48,117 bases of DNA, from positions 1 to 48,117 of the forward strand of contig CAVIQK010000010.1 of assembly GCA_963644945.1 (NCBI GenBank), read 5' to 3'. Below the pieces are notes generated by a model, which searched no databases, was not told the DNA's origin, and saw nothing but the letters and a program-made list of their open reading frames with translations. A program made the position numbers and the translations under genes. Shown in pieces: positions 6,775 through 14,685 of this stretch. How positions within the stretch are numbered: the stretch's first letter is position 1; each line of letters begins with the position of its first letter. The stretch is from CAVIQK01 sp963644945 (GTDB lineage: Bacteria > Bacillota > Clostridia > Christensenellales > DTU072).

Positions 6775-9624
6775 ATGCCCGAAATCAGCAAAAAATTCGT
6801 TCCAAAGCACTACGGAGATAAAAACCCCAACCCAAAACTTCTAAAACTTGTTAGAAAGATCACCGACCGTATCCCCGCAAAAATAGGCGGAGTCACCACG
6901 GAAGATCCCGAATATTGGGGATTTGCCTGCATTTTTGAAGATGAATTAGACAAGACTCAATCAGAATCGGCTCTCGACCTAATGCTCGGCATGAAAGTCC
7001 GTAAAAAGTACGATTACAAAGAAATGCAAAAATTAGCAGGAGTTTCCGACGAAAAATCTCAACAAGAATTTGATGCACTTTTAGAAGAACTCGGACGTCT
7101 TGGTATGCTCGAATATGACTACGGCGACAAGTACACCAAAGACGGTCCTATCCCCGGTGTATCGAGAGAAAAAGAAGATCGTCTATATTGGATACCTCTT
7201 TTTGTCCCCGGTTCTGCCGAATATACCAACATGAATAAAGAACTCATGGACAGACATCCGGAACTTGCCATGTTCTTTGAGCGTATGACCTTCCTTCCCC
7301 TAGAAAAAGTCACCCCGATGGTCCCCATGGGCGGTGGCGGAATAGGTATGCACGTAATACCCGTAGAAAAAGCCATTTCAATGGAAAACCAATCTATTGA
7401 CATCGAACATATTTCTTATTGGCTAAAACGTTACGAAGGCCACATAGGAGCAAGCATGTGTTCATGCCGTTACGGAAGAAAACTCCTAGACGAAGGCTGT
7501 GCCGACGACTACAACATGTGGTGCATCGGTGTAGGCGACATGGCGGACTATTGTAGAGAAACAGGCAAAGGTGTAGATATAACCTACGACCAAGCAATGG
7601 AAATCTTAAAACGTGCCGAAGACAACGGTTTTGTCCACCAAATCACCAACATAGACGGCGAAGGCAAGATTTTCGCAATATGCAACTGCAACGTCAACAT
7701 TTGTAATGCTCTCCGTACTTCCCAATTGTTCAACACCCCCAACATGTCCCGTTCGGCATACGTTGCCCACGTGGACGAAAAGAATTGTGTAGCATGCGGA
7801 AGATGTGTAGAATATTGCCCCGCAGGAGCCGTAAAACTCGGTCAAAAACTTTGCAAAGCAGACGGAACACGCATCGAGTATCCTCGCCAACCTCTCCCCG
7901 ACAACAACAGTTGGGGCGAACACATGTGGGACGAAGATTATCGTGACAAAAACCGTATCAACACCCACGAGCAAGGCACCGCCCCTTGTAAAGCATCTTG
8001 CCCCGCTCACGTTTCCGTACAAGGCTATCTCAAAAAGGCAGCACAAGGCAAATATAAAGAAGCCCTCCAACTCATCAAACGTGACAATCCCTTCCCTGCG
8101 GTATGTGGCAGAATATGCAACCGCCGTTGCGAAGATGCATGTACCAGAGGAGCAGTTGACAGAGCCGTATCTATCGATGCAGTCAAGAAGTTTATAGCAG
8201 AACAAGATCTAAAAGCCGAACATCGTTTTGTTCCGGACATTGTCGTCGCATCCAATCTCGGCAGATGGAAAGAAAAAATCGCAATAATAGGCGGTGGTCC
8301 TGCCGGACTATCATGTGCATTTTACCTTGCCGAAAAGGGTTATTACCCGACGGTATTTGAAAAGAATGCCGTAGCAGGCGGAATGCTCACTTACGGCATA
8401 CCGTCGTTCAAACTAGAAAAGGACGTCATCCAAGCCGAAATCGACATTATGAAAGAAATGGGTGTCGAAATCAAACTCAACACCGAAGTAGGCAAAGACA
8501 TCACGATTGAAGAACTAAGAAAACAAGGCTACAAAGCATTTTACATTGCCATCGGTTGCCAAGGCGGAAAACTCCCCGGAGTCGAAGGACAAGACAGCAA
8601 AAACGTCATTACGGCGGTAGATTTCTTGAAGGATGCCAACTGTGGTCAACGTAAGATAGAAGGCAACATCGTAGTAGTAGGCGGAGGCAACGTCGCAATA
8701 GATGCCGCCAGAGTTTCTATTCGTAGCGGAGCCAAAAAAGTCACCATGCTTTGCCTCGAACAAGAAAATCAAATGCCTGCAAGCAAGGATGAAGTTTTAG
8801 AAGCCAAAGAAGACGGAGTCATCGTCGAAAACGGTTGGGGACCGCTTAGAGTCGTAGCCGAAGACGGTGTCGCCAAATCTATCGAATTCAAAAAATGCGT
8901 ATCGGTTTACAACGAAGAAGGCAGATTCAGTCCCGTATATGACGAGAATCAAATCCTATCTTTAGAAGCAGACACCGTTATATTCGCAATAGGTCAAAGC
9001 GTACAATGGGGTAATCTTCTAGACGGAACGGCAGTAGAACTCGGAAGAGGCAATTATCCCCAAGCCGACAAACTCACCTTCCAAACCAAAGAACCCGATA
9101 TCTTTGTAGGCGGTGACGTTTTCACAGGTCCGAAATTCGCCATAGATGCAATAGCAGGCGGTCATCGTGCAGCCGAAACCTTGCACCGTTTTGTCCAACA
9201 CGGACACATGACAATAGGACTCAACCGTAGAGAATATAACAAACTCGATAGGGAAGACATTTCGGTCGGAAGTTACGACAATTCCTCTCGCCAAGAAGCA
9301 GGAATCGACACCACACGACTCAAATCTTTCTCGGATCCTCACAAAACCCTTACCGAAGAACAAGTCAAAATCGAAACGGCTCGATGCCTCGGTTGCGGAG
9401 CATCCATTGTGGATCCCAACAGATGTATCGGTTGCGGAATTTGTACCACGAAATGCGCCTTTGACGCAATCTCTCTCCACAGAGATCATCCGGAAGCAAG
9501 CAAGATGGTCGTAGCCGAAGACAAATTCGGAGTCATTTTGCCTTATGCCGTAAAACGTGGATTCAAAATTCTCGGCAACAAAAACAACGTCGGCAAACAA
9601 AGAAAACAAGAAAAAGCAGAATAA
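6775..9624 (+). CDS. Multi-cluster Fe-S flavoprotein, FAD/NAD(P)-dependent oxidoreductase (GltD-like)
   Basis: The product is 949 residues, and AAGGAGAAG precedes the ATG. The N-terminal third contains MCSCRYGR near 227 and ICNCNVNIC near 306. These match a known Cys-rich ferredoxin-associated domain, but the usual CNCC-x-CCC cluster is altered here. A ferredoxin motif CVACGRCVEYCPAG follows at about 337-351. A GltD-type N-terminal Fe-S domain (CKASCP, then CGRICNRRCEDAC) begins near 404. FAD (GGGPAGL, about 506) and NAD(P) (VVGGGNVAID, about 635) Rossmann motifs follow, and the protein closes with CIGCGICTTKC near 885. It most likely passes electrons between NAD(P)H and ferredoxin-like or Fe-S acceptors in the cytoplasm; the physiological partner is not evident. 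Lying between hypB and hypA suggests coupling to a nickel enzyme. Confidence 0.85.
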   Translation: MPEISKKFVPKHYGDKNPNPKLLKLVRKITDRIPAKIGGVTTEDPEYWGFACIFEDELDKTQSESALDLMLGMKVRKKYDYKEMQKLAGVSDEKSQQEFDALLEELGRLGMLEYDYGDKYTKDGPIPGVSREKEDRLYWIPLFVPGSAEYTNMNKELMDRHPELAMFFERMTFLPLEKVTPMVPMGGGGIGMHVIPVEKAISMENQSIDIEHISYWLKRYEGHIGASMCSCRYGRKLLDEGCADDYNMWCIGVGDMADYCRETGKGVDITYDQAMEILKRAEDNGFVHQITNIDGEGKIFAICNCNVNICNALRTSQLFNTPNMSRSAYVAHVDEKNCVACGRCVEYCPAGAVKLGQKLCKADGTRIEYPRQPLPDNNSWGEHMWDEDYRDKNRINTHEQGTAPCKASCPAHVSVQGYLKKAAQGKYKEALQLIKRDNPFPAVCGRICNRRCEDACTRGAVDRAVSIDAVKKFIAEQDLKAEHRFVPDIVVASNLGRWKEKIAIIGGGPAGLSCAFYLAEKGYYPTVFEKNAVAGGMLTYGIPSFKLEKDVIQAEIDIMKEMGVEIKLNTEVGKDITIEELRKQGYKAFYIAIGCQGGKLPGVEGQDSKNVITAVDFLKDANCGQRKIEGNIVVVGGGNVAIDAARVSIRSGAKKVTMLCLEQENQMPASKDEVLEAKEDGVIVENGWGPLRVVAEDGVAKSIEFKKCVSVYNEEGRFSPVYDENQILSLEADTVIFAIGQSVQWGNLLDGTAVELGRGNYPQADKLTFQTKEPDIFVGGDVFTGPKFAIDAIAGGHRAAETLHRFVQHGHMTIGLNRREYNKLDREDISVGSYDNSSRQEAGIDTTRLKSFSDPHKTLTEEQVKIETARCLGCGASIVDPNRCIGCGICTTKCAFDAISLHRDHPEASKMVVAEDKFGVILPYAVKRGFKILGNKNNVGKQRKQEKAE

Positions 9625-9630
9625 AAAAGA

Positions 9631-9660
9631 AAAAAGCACTGTCAAAAGATAGTGCTTTTT
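9631..9660 (+). terminator. Terminator-like attenuator between the flavoprotein and hypA
   Basis: AAAAAGCACT (9631-9640) and AGTGCTTTTT (9651-9660) form a perfect 10-bp stem ending in five T residues. The hypA ribosome binding site AAGGAG starts at the very next base (9661). The hairpin can reduce readthrough into hypA and could also affect access to its ribosome binding site. Confidence 0.75.
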
Positions 9661-9670
9661 AAGGAGCATC

Positions 9671-10030
9671 ATGCACGAGTTAGGTGTCGTATTTCACGTC
9701 ATAAAAAGCGTAAATAAAATAGCAGAACAAAACAACGTCAAACACATTTCGGCAGTCACCATAGAACTAGGCGAAGTTTCTGCCGTTATCCCCGAATATT
9801 TACAAGACTGTTGGAAATGGGCGGTAGGCAAAGAAACCGTCCTACACGATGCCTCACTCGTGATAGAGCCGATAAAAGCAATCACCTTATGTCGCAATTG
9901 CGAAAAGACTTATTATACGGTAGAGCATGGCAAAATATGCCCTTATTGCGGTAGTGAAGAAACCCACCTTCTACGAGGAAACGAATTCATTTTGAAAAAT
10001 ATTGTCGCAAAAGACGACGAAGAATCTTAA
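9671..10030 (+). CDS. hypA: Nickel metallochaperone HypA
   Basis: HypA binds nickel through the N-terminal Met-His-Glu motif and hands it over together with HypB. The protein begins MHELGVV, keeping the essential His2. The zinc ribbon is intact with two CxxC pairs (CRNC and CPYC, about residues 77-98). Its length, 119 residues, is normal for the family. The ribosome binding site AAGGAG lies 4 nt upstream and abuts a terminator-like hairpin. The arrangement hypB - Fe-S flavoprotein - hypA, without hypC-F, is unlike a complete hydrogenase maturation operon. Confidence 0.93.
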   Translation: MHELGVVFHVIKSVNKIAEQNNVKHISAVTIELGEVSAVIPEYLQDCWKWAVGKETVLHDASLVIEPIKAITLCRNCEKTYYTVEHGKICPYCGSEETHLLRGNEFILKNIVAKDDEES

Positions 10031-10152
10031 ATAAAGTAAACCCGATTTTCAAAAGATCTATTTTGTAGAATAGGTCAAAACATTTTATTTTTCCAAAATT
10101 TTGATTTATTATAAAAACATAGGGGCATGGATATAAAATAAAGGAGAAAGTT

Positions 10153-11436
10153 ATGAAAAACTACGCTATTGTCAATGCCAATGTTATCACCGGAGAACTC
10201 GACAGAGAGATCATTCCGTCCGCTACGATTATAGTAGAAAACGGCAAAATTTCCCAAATCAATCCCGACACCGAAATTCCCAAAAACCTCAAAAAGGTTG
10301 ACCTAAAAGGTCAGTTTTTGTTACCCGGACTCATAAATTTGCATGTTCATCTCCCGGGATCCGGCATGCCCAAAGACACCAAAAAACAGAATAAAGCAAC
10401 CGTCAAAAAATTGATGAGTTGTCCCCTTACAAGATACATTGTATATAGACTGTGTGCCTCTTATGCTAAGGTCGATCTTATGAGCGGAGTGACGACGATT
10501 AGGACGGTTGGCGGACTCGACAACATCGATTCGACAATAAGAGACGCATCCGAAAAAGGCAAATTAAAAGCCCCTCGCATCGTGTCCTCCAACATGGCAG
10601 TATCCGTAAAAGACGGACACATGGCAGGACTTGTCGCCTACGAAGCAAAAGACGAAGAAGACGGAATAAGTCTTGTAAGGAAAATAGCCTCGACGCACCC
10701 CGATCTCATCAAGTTGATGATAACGGGTGGCATCTTGGATGCCAAAGTCGAAGGCGAACCCGGAGTCTTACGTATGTCCCCGTCGATAGTCAAAGCCTGC
10801 ACCGACGAAGCCCACAAACTCGGCTACAAAGTTGCCGCCCACGTAGAGAGTGCAGAAGGCGTAAGAGTAGCCCTAGAAAACGGTGTAGATACCATCGAAC
10901 ACGGTGGTTTTATAGGAGAACACGAAGTAGAACTATTCAAGAAAAACGGTAGCGCCCACGTCTTGACCATCTCCCCCGTCATTCCCCTTACCATGTTTGA
11001 CCTAAAAAAATCAGGTGGCACGATGCTACATAAGATCAACAGCGAAGTCGTGTTCAAAGGCATGCTACAATGCGCAAAAACCTGTCTTGACGAAGGCATC
11101 CCCGTAGGACTCGGCACCGATACCGCTTGCCCCTATGTCACGCACTACGACATGTGGAGAGAACTTGTCTATTTCCACAACTATGTCGGTGTATCCAATT
11201 CGTTTGCCATCCACACAGCCACCATGGTCAATGCCCAAATTGCCGGAATAGGCGATATTACCGGCAGTGTAGAAGTCGGCAAATCGGCAGACTTTATGGT
11301 AGTAGAAAACAATCCTTTATCGGATCTTAAAGCCTTACGCAACCCCACAATGGTAGTGCTTAGAGGTGGAATAATCAAAAATCCCAAAAACAAAAAATTC
11401 GCCTACGTCGAAGAAGAATTGGACAAATATATCTAA
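10153..11436 (+). CDS. Metal-dependent amidohydrolase (imidazolonepropionase/prolidase-like)
   Basis: The product is 427 residues with a clear amidohydrolase-superfamily layout. A small beta domain at both ends flanks a TIM barrel with metal ligands His64 and His66 (NLHVHL), candidate bridging Lys187 (LIKLMITGG), His230 (AAHVES), His250 (IEHGG) and catalytic Asp323 (GTDTAC). The sequence resembles the imidazolonepropionase-like/Xaa-Pro dipeptidase group that hydrolyses cyclic amides or dipeptides; the substrate cannot be read from the sequence. AAGGAG precedes the ATG by 6 nt. The 122-nt gap from hypA holds a weak hairpin (GATCTATT/AATAGGTC) and no convincing promoter, so cotranscription with hypA is possible but unproven. 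Confidence 0.85.
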   Translation: MKNYAIVNANVITGELDREIIPSATIIVENGKISQINPDTEIPKNLKKVDLKGQFLLPGLINLHVHLPGSGMPKDTKKQNKATVKKLMSCPLTRYIVYRLCASYAKVDLMSGVTTIRTVGGLDNIDSTIRDASEKGKLKAPRIVSSNMAVSVKDGHMAGLVAYEAKDEEDGISLVRKIASTHPDLIKLMITGGILDAKVEGEPGVLRMSPSIVKACTDEAHKLGYKVAAHVESAEGVRVALENGVDTIEHGGFIGEHEVELFKKNGSAHVLTISPVIPLTMFDLKKSGGTMLHKINSEVVFKGMLQCAKTCLDEGIPVGLGTDTACPYVTHYDMWRELVYFHNYVGVSNSFAIHTATMVNAQIAGIGDITGSVEVGKSADFMVVENNPLSDLKALRNPTMVVLRGGIIKNPKNKKFAYVEEELDKYI

Positions 11437-11463
11437 ACTACCAACAATTAAACATGAATTTAA

Positions 11464-11490
11464 TTTACATATTGACATATTCTATATAAT
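11464..11490 (+). promoter_or_regulatory. Probable promoter of the DUF898-like gene
   Basis: TATAAT at 11485-11490 is a perfect -10. TTTACA at 11464-11469 lies 15 nt upstream, a short spacer. A TTGACA at 11472-11477 is too close to be the -35. Confidence 0.5.
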
Positions 11491-11527
11491 ATGCGACAAT
11501 AAAGAAAACTTTTAGGAGGAAAATTAT

Positions 11528-11842
11528 ATGGCAAATGAAGAACACAACAGTTATTTTGACGGCGGACTTTTAGAACAAATCGGTTGGAGACTACTAGGCG
11601 GACTCCTTGCAATCATCACGCTAGGTTTAGGCACCCCTTGGGCAGTATGCATGATCGAAAAATGGGAAGCAACCCACACCGTAATCGACGGCAGACGCTT
11701 GGCCTTCGACGGCACAGGCACCCAACTTTTCGGCAATTACATCAAATGGGCATTTCTTACCATCATAACAATAGGAATTTATTCCTTCTGGTTCGGCATC
11801 AAGATGAAACAATGGGTTGTAAAACACACATATTTCGAATAA
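11528..11842 (+). CDS. Small DUF898-like membrane protein
   Basis: The product is 104 residues with two hydrophobic helices. The repeated pattern GGLLAIITLGLGTPWAVCMI and, later, FLTIITIGIYSFWFGIKM is typical of DUF898 (YjgN-like) proteins, as are HTVIDGRRLAFDGTG and the QLFG segment between them. It corresponds to a single module, shorter than the proteobacterial members. Function is unknown. AGGAGGA lies 8 nt upstream of the ATG. It is monocistronic, with its own promoter and terminator. Confidence 0.8.
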   Translation: MANEEHNSYFDGGLLEQIGWRLLGGLLAIITLGLGTPWAVCMIEKWEATHTVIDGRRLAFDGTGTQLFGNYIKWAFLTIITIGIYSFWFGIKMKQWVVKHTYFE

Positions 11843-11846
11843 AAAG

Positions 11847-11873
11847 AAAGGTAGCCGAAAGGCTACTTTTTTT
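11847..11873 (+). terminator. Intrinsic terminator after the DUF898-like gene
   Basis: GTAGCC, a GAAA tetraloop and GGCTAC are followed by seven T residues, with an A-rich 5' flank that pairs with the T run. Confidence 0.9.
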
Positions 11874-11900
11874 GTATAAACAAAAGTATATTTAATACAC

Positions 11901-11929
11901 TTGAAAGTTTCTAATATTTTTGGTAAAAT
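11901..11929 (+). promoter_or_regulatory. Promoter of the GGDEF-rplI operon
   Basis: TTGAAA (11901-11906), a 17-nt spacer and TAAAAT (11924-11929) form a good sigma-A promoter just upstream of the GTG start at 11958. Confidence 0.7.
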
Positions 11930-11957
11930 ATATTATTAAATTTCGGAGATAGCAAGA

Positions 11958-13118
11958 GTGGAAAGCCAACTTTATTCTCAAATAGATATTTTCAACATAG
12001 TCATCCTTTTTATAATGGGAGCATGTTTGATTAGGTCCGATTTGTACGATCACAAAGCACAAAGGCCCTTTTTCGCATCTATTTGTTTGACGATTTTTTC
12101 CAACATTTTCGATATTTTATTCAAACTAAGTCTAGACAGAGTAATAAATTCCCCCGCATGGCTTACTACGATATTCTCCAACGGCCACTTCCTAACGTTC
12201 GCAGGCGCTGCATATTGCTGGCTTTTATATACGCTCATATCTTGCAACTCCAAATTCTACAAAAATAAAATTGCCTTAGCACTAAGCATCGTTCCGCTAA
12301 TTGTTTTGTTGGCGTTAGATATTGCCAATGCGTTCACCGGTTGCCTGTTCTGGTTCGACATAGACACCGGAGAATTTGAGAGAGGCATCTTATTTATTCT
12401 CCAACACATTTTTGCTGTAATCTATGTACTTTTTGCATCCGTAGAGTGCATTATATTTGCACGTAGGCAAAAGAATTTTGCAAGAAAAAAGATTGTATAT
12501 AAATTGTCGCTTTTCTTCCTTCCGTTCGTTGCATGCGTAATCTTACAAACTATTTTCCAACATCTCCCCATTATGATATGCGCCCCGACAATATCGTTCG
12601 TGCTTATCTACGTGAGTTCGTTACGCACCCAAATAGCCCTTGATCCCCTTACCAATATAGGCAACAAACGTCAACTTCTTATGGACCTAAACGATTGCAT
12701 AAAGAAAGTCCCCGACGACAAAAAACTATACTTCTTTTTTATGGACATCGATGCTTTCAAAAACACCAACGACGTTTACGGCCATTACGAAGCCGACAGA
12801 GCGCTCAAAGCGGTAGCCTCGGGACTCAATGAGTTTTGTTTAGATTCAGTGGGAGCGTGCGCAAGATTCGGCGGAGACGAATTCGCAGTCATCGAGATGC
12901 TTGACGAATCAAGAGCGGTAGAAAGTGTTTGCGACGATATTAGATCCTATGTTGACGAACAATGCAAAAAGGACAGAATTTCCTGCCCCGTTCATCTCAG
13001 TATCGGTTATGCCGAGTACGACAAAGATTCGGACACCGTAGAGAGCCTTATATCGAGAGCAGACCAACACATGTACGTCCAAAAAACACTCGGAAAACAA
13101 AACATTTACAAATCATAA
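11958..13118 (+). CDS. Membrane-anchored diguanylate cyclase (GGDEF)
   Basis: The product is 386 residues with about seven predicted membrane helices in the first 220, followed by a GGDEF domain. The active-site motif is intact (FGGDEFAV, GGDEF at 305-309), and the upstream MDIDAFKNTND segment carries the metal-binding Asp. It should make cyclic di-GMP from GTP. The RxxD inhibitory site normally found just upstream of GGDEF is not visible (LDSVGACARF), so product inhibition may be absent. The GTG start is used because GGAG lies 9 nt upstream and no in-frame ATG lies near. It directly precedes rplI, the position often held by gdpP in Bacillota, but it lacks the DHH/DHHA1 phosphodiesterase domains of GdpP. 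Confidence 0.85.
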   Translation: MESQLYSQIDIFNIVILFIMGACLIRSDLYDHKAQRPFFASICLTIFSNIFDILFKLSLDRVINSPAWLTTIFSNGHFLTFAGAAYCWLLYTLISCNSKFYKNKIALALSIVPLIVLLALDIANAFTGCLFWFDIDTGEFERGILFILQHIFAVIYVLFASVECIIFARRQKNFARKKIVYKLSLFFLPFVACVILQTIFQHLPIMICAPTISFVLIYVSSLRTQIALDPLTNIGNKRQLLMDLNDCIKKVPDDKKLYFFFMDIDAFKNTNDVYGHYEADRALKAVASGLNEFCLDSVGACARFGGDEFAVIEMLDESRAVESVCDDIRSYVDEQCKKDRISCPVHLSIGYAEYDKDSDTVESLISRADQHMYVQKTLGKQNIYKS

Positions 13119-13130
13119 AAGGAGACATAT

Positions 13131-13577
13131 ATGAAAGTTATACTTCTTCAAGACGTAAAACCTCATGGAAAAAAGGGTGATCTTATCGAAACGAGCGACG
13201 GTTATGCCAAGAATTTTCTCATCCCCAAAAAGATGGCAATAGAAGCGACCTCCACTCGTATCAACGAATATAAACAAAACGAAGCCAAAAAGGAGCGTAT
13301 TAGACAAGAAGAACTCCAAAAAGCCAATCAATTGTTCGAATCGCTAAAAGGTGTCACCTTGACCGTTCCCACCAAAGTAGGCGCAGGCGACAGACTTTTC
13401 GGCAGTGTGACTCAACAAAATATCGCAGATGCGTTCAAAACACTCGGTTTTGACATCCCCAAAAAGAACATTACACTCAAAGATCCTATCAAAAAACTCG
13501 GTTCATACAAGGTAAATGTTTGGGTGTATGCCAACATGACGACAGACGTGACAATCAATGTAGTAAAAGAGGCATAA
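13131..13577 (+). CDS. rplI: 50S ribosomal protein L9
   Basis: The product is 148 residues, the usual L9 length. The N-terminal 23S rRNA-binding domain (MKVILLQDVKPHGKKGDLIE, then GYAKNFLIPK) is followed by the long connecting helix (about 41-70) and the C-terminal domain (FGSVTQQNIADAF). It has the strong site AAGGAG 8 nt upstream. It sits 12 nt after the GGDEF gene and 1 nt before the TSCPD gene, so these are one operon. Confidence 0.96.
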   Translation: MKVILLQDVKPHGKKGDLIETSDGYAKNFLIPKKMAIEATSTRINEYKQNEAKKERIRQEELQKANQLFESLKGVTLTVPTKVGAGDRLFGSVTQQNIADAFKTLGFDIPKKNITLKDPIKKLGSYKVNVWVYANMTTDVTINVVKEA

Positions 13578-13578
13578 T

Positions 13579-13830
13579 ATGAGATACAATTTTATACCAA
13601 AAGGTGTTTGTGCAAGAGAAATAAGTTTTGACCTAGAAGACGGCATCGTCCGCAACATACAATTTGTAGGCGGTTGCAACGGCAATCTCAAAGCCCTATC
13701 CAAAGTTTTGGAAGGCTGGAAAGTAGAAGACGTCGTCGAAAGACTACAAGGCAACACGTGTGGCATGAAGAACACTTCTTGCGCCGACCAACTAACCAAA
13801 GCACTAATATCCGCTTCCGAAAATAAGTAA
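13579..13830 (+). CDS. TSCPD domain protein (TIGR03905-type)
   Basis: The product is 83 residues and matches the small stand-alone TSCPD family common in Clostridia. FVGGCNGNLKAL, then GNTCGMKNTSCADQL near residues 58-72, give three conserved cysteines. The TSCPD fold is also found as the C-terminal domain of some vitamin B12-dependent ribonucleotide reductases; the role of the free-standing form is unknown. It begins 1 nt after rplI and probably relies on translational coupling. Confidence 0.85.
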   Translation: MRYNFIPKGVCAREISFDLEDGIVRNIQFVGGCNGNLKALSKVLEGWKVEDVVERLQGNTCGMKNTSCADQLTKALISASENK

Positions 13831-13833
13831 TCA

Positions 13834-14481
13834 ATGAAAAGTTTGTCAAATAAAGATAAAAAACTCTTTATATTTTTAGGACTTTCGGTTCTTGTCATAA
13901 TTCTTGGCATAATGTTTTTACTCAACGCCATGCAAGACCTCGAAGATCCTAATAATATCGCATTTTTCCATGCGTTTTGTTCGCTTCCCATCCTTGCAAA
14001 ATATATTATAGTCATACTCATTATGGCTGTCGGAATAATGACTTTTTCCAACATTTCCGCAAGGTACGAAAATCGAGGTTTACGCAACGGTCTGACAATA
14101 GGAATTACAACTTTTTCCTTCGTCTTGACACTTCCGCTCGTGTACGTGTTTATAGCCATAATGCCCTTGTTTGCGACGGCAAAAACATACGGCATTCCTA
14201 CGGTCGACAATCTCGGCGCCGTTGACAAAATCATGCGCACCGACAACATTTTGCGAGGTTTTATCGACTGGTTCGGCGACGGAGCCTTCTTGTGGGTAGT
14301 GTTCGTCTTTATGCTCCTTTTGTCGATAGTTTTTCTTCTCGAACCGCTTGTTGCGGGAATTTGTGTGACCAAAGGAAAAGTCCTAAATATTGTAGGCAAA
14401 AACAAGGACGGCAAAACAAGACTCTTTGTAATCGACGATTTGCCTGTTTTGAAGGAATCTAAAGACCAAGAAAACGATTAG
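13834..14481 (+). CDS. Polytopic membrane protein of unknown function
   Basis: The product is 215 residues with four strong hydrophobic segments (about 11-29, 49-68, 80-108 and 150-178) and a charged cytoplasmic tail rich in Lys, Asp and Glu. I do not recognise the family. It starts 3 nt after the TSCPD gene and is the last gene before an intrinsic terminator. It is upstream of the ATP synthase operon but shows no AtpI-like features and is separated from atpB by a terminator and a new promoter, so no link to ATP synthase is claimed. Confidence 0.75.
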   Translation: MKSLSNKDKKLFIFLGLSVLVIILGIMFLLNAMQDLEDPNNIAFFHAFCSLPILAKYIIVILIMAVGIMTFSNISARYENRGLRNGLTIGITTFSFVLTLPLVYVFIAIMPLFATAKTYGIPTVDNLGAVDKIMRTDNILRGFIDWFGDGAFLWVVFVFMLLLSIVFLLEPLVAGICVTKGKVLNIVGKNKDGKTRLFVIDDLPVLKESKDQEND

Positions 14482-14502
14482 TAAAACAATAGAAAATTTG
14501 TC

Positions 14503-14530
14503 AAAAAGTTCGCAATTTGCGGACTTTTTT
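14503..14530 (+). terminator. Intrinsic terminator before the ATP synthase operon
   Basis: AAGTTCGC pairs with GCGGACTT (one G-U) around AATTT, preceded by A residues and followed by a six-T run. It isolates the L9 operon from the ATP synthase operon. Confidence 0.85.
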
Positions 14531-14579
14531 CATATTTTTTAACAAATTTCTATGCTATTCCCTCTGCCCTGCATTTTAG

Positions 14580-14608
14580 TTGACAGAATCGCTAAAAAAC
14601 AATATAAT
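14580..14608 (+). promoter_or_regulatory. Consensus promoter of the ATP synthase operon
   Basis: TTGACA (14580-14585), a 17-nt spacer and TATAAT (14603-14608) give a perfect sigma-A promoter. The predicted leader is about 70 nt. Confidence 0.93.
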
Positions 14609-14658
14609 ACAAGACGAAAATAGAGTGAAGAGTCTTTTGAAAATACTCCAAGTTCCAC

Positions 14659-14682
14659 CACGAAAACTCTTTTTTCGGTGAT
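14659..14682 (+). promoter_or_regulatory. Unusual atpB ribosome binding site inside a hairpin
   Basis: The only Shine-Dalgarno-like sequence is GGTGAT (14677-14682), matching the 3' part of the extended consensus, 3 nt before the ATG. CACGAAAA (14659-14666) can pair with TTTTCG-G-TG (14672-14680, one bulge) and would hide this site. Confidence 0.35.
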
Positions 14683-14685
14683 AAT

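Noticed and set aside
7606..8205. A 199-codon minus-strand frame inside the Fe-S flavoprotein gene.
   Set aside because: It is antisense to conserved cluster and Rossmann-domain coding sequence and lacks start signals.
10031..10152. A promoter between hypA and the amidohydrolase gene (TATAAA near 10132 or 10110).
   Set aside because: No acceptable -35 at the right distance; the downstream candidate would start transcription inside the ribosome binding site.
13503..14414. A 303-codon minus-strand frame opposite the TSCPD and membrane-protein genes.
   Set aside because: The plus-strand genes have family matches, ordered spacing and a terminator; the minus frame has no ribosome binding site or recognisable domain.
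13834..14481. The membrane protein before the ATP synthase operon as AtpI.
   Set aside because: Its length and helix pattern differ, and a terminator and a new promoter separate it from atpB.
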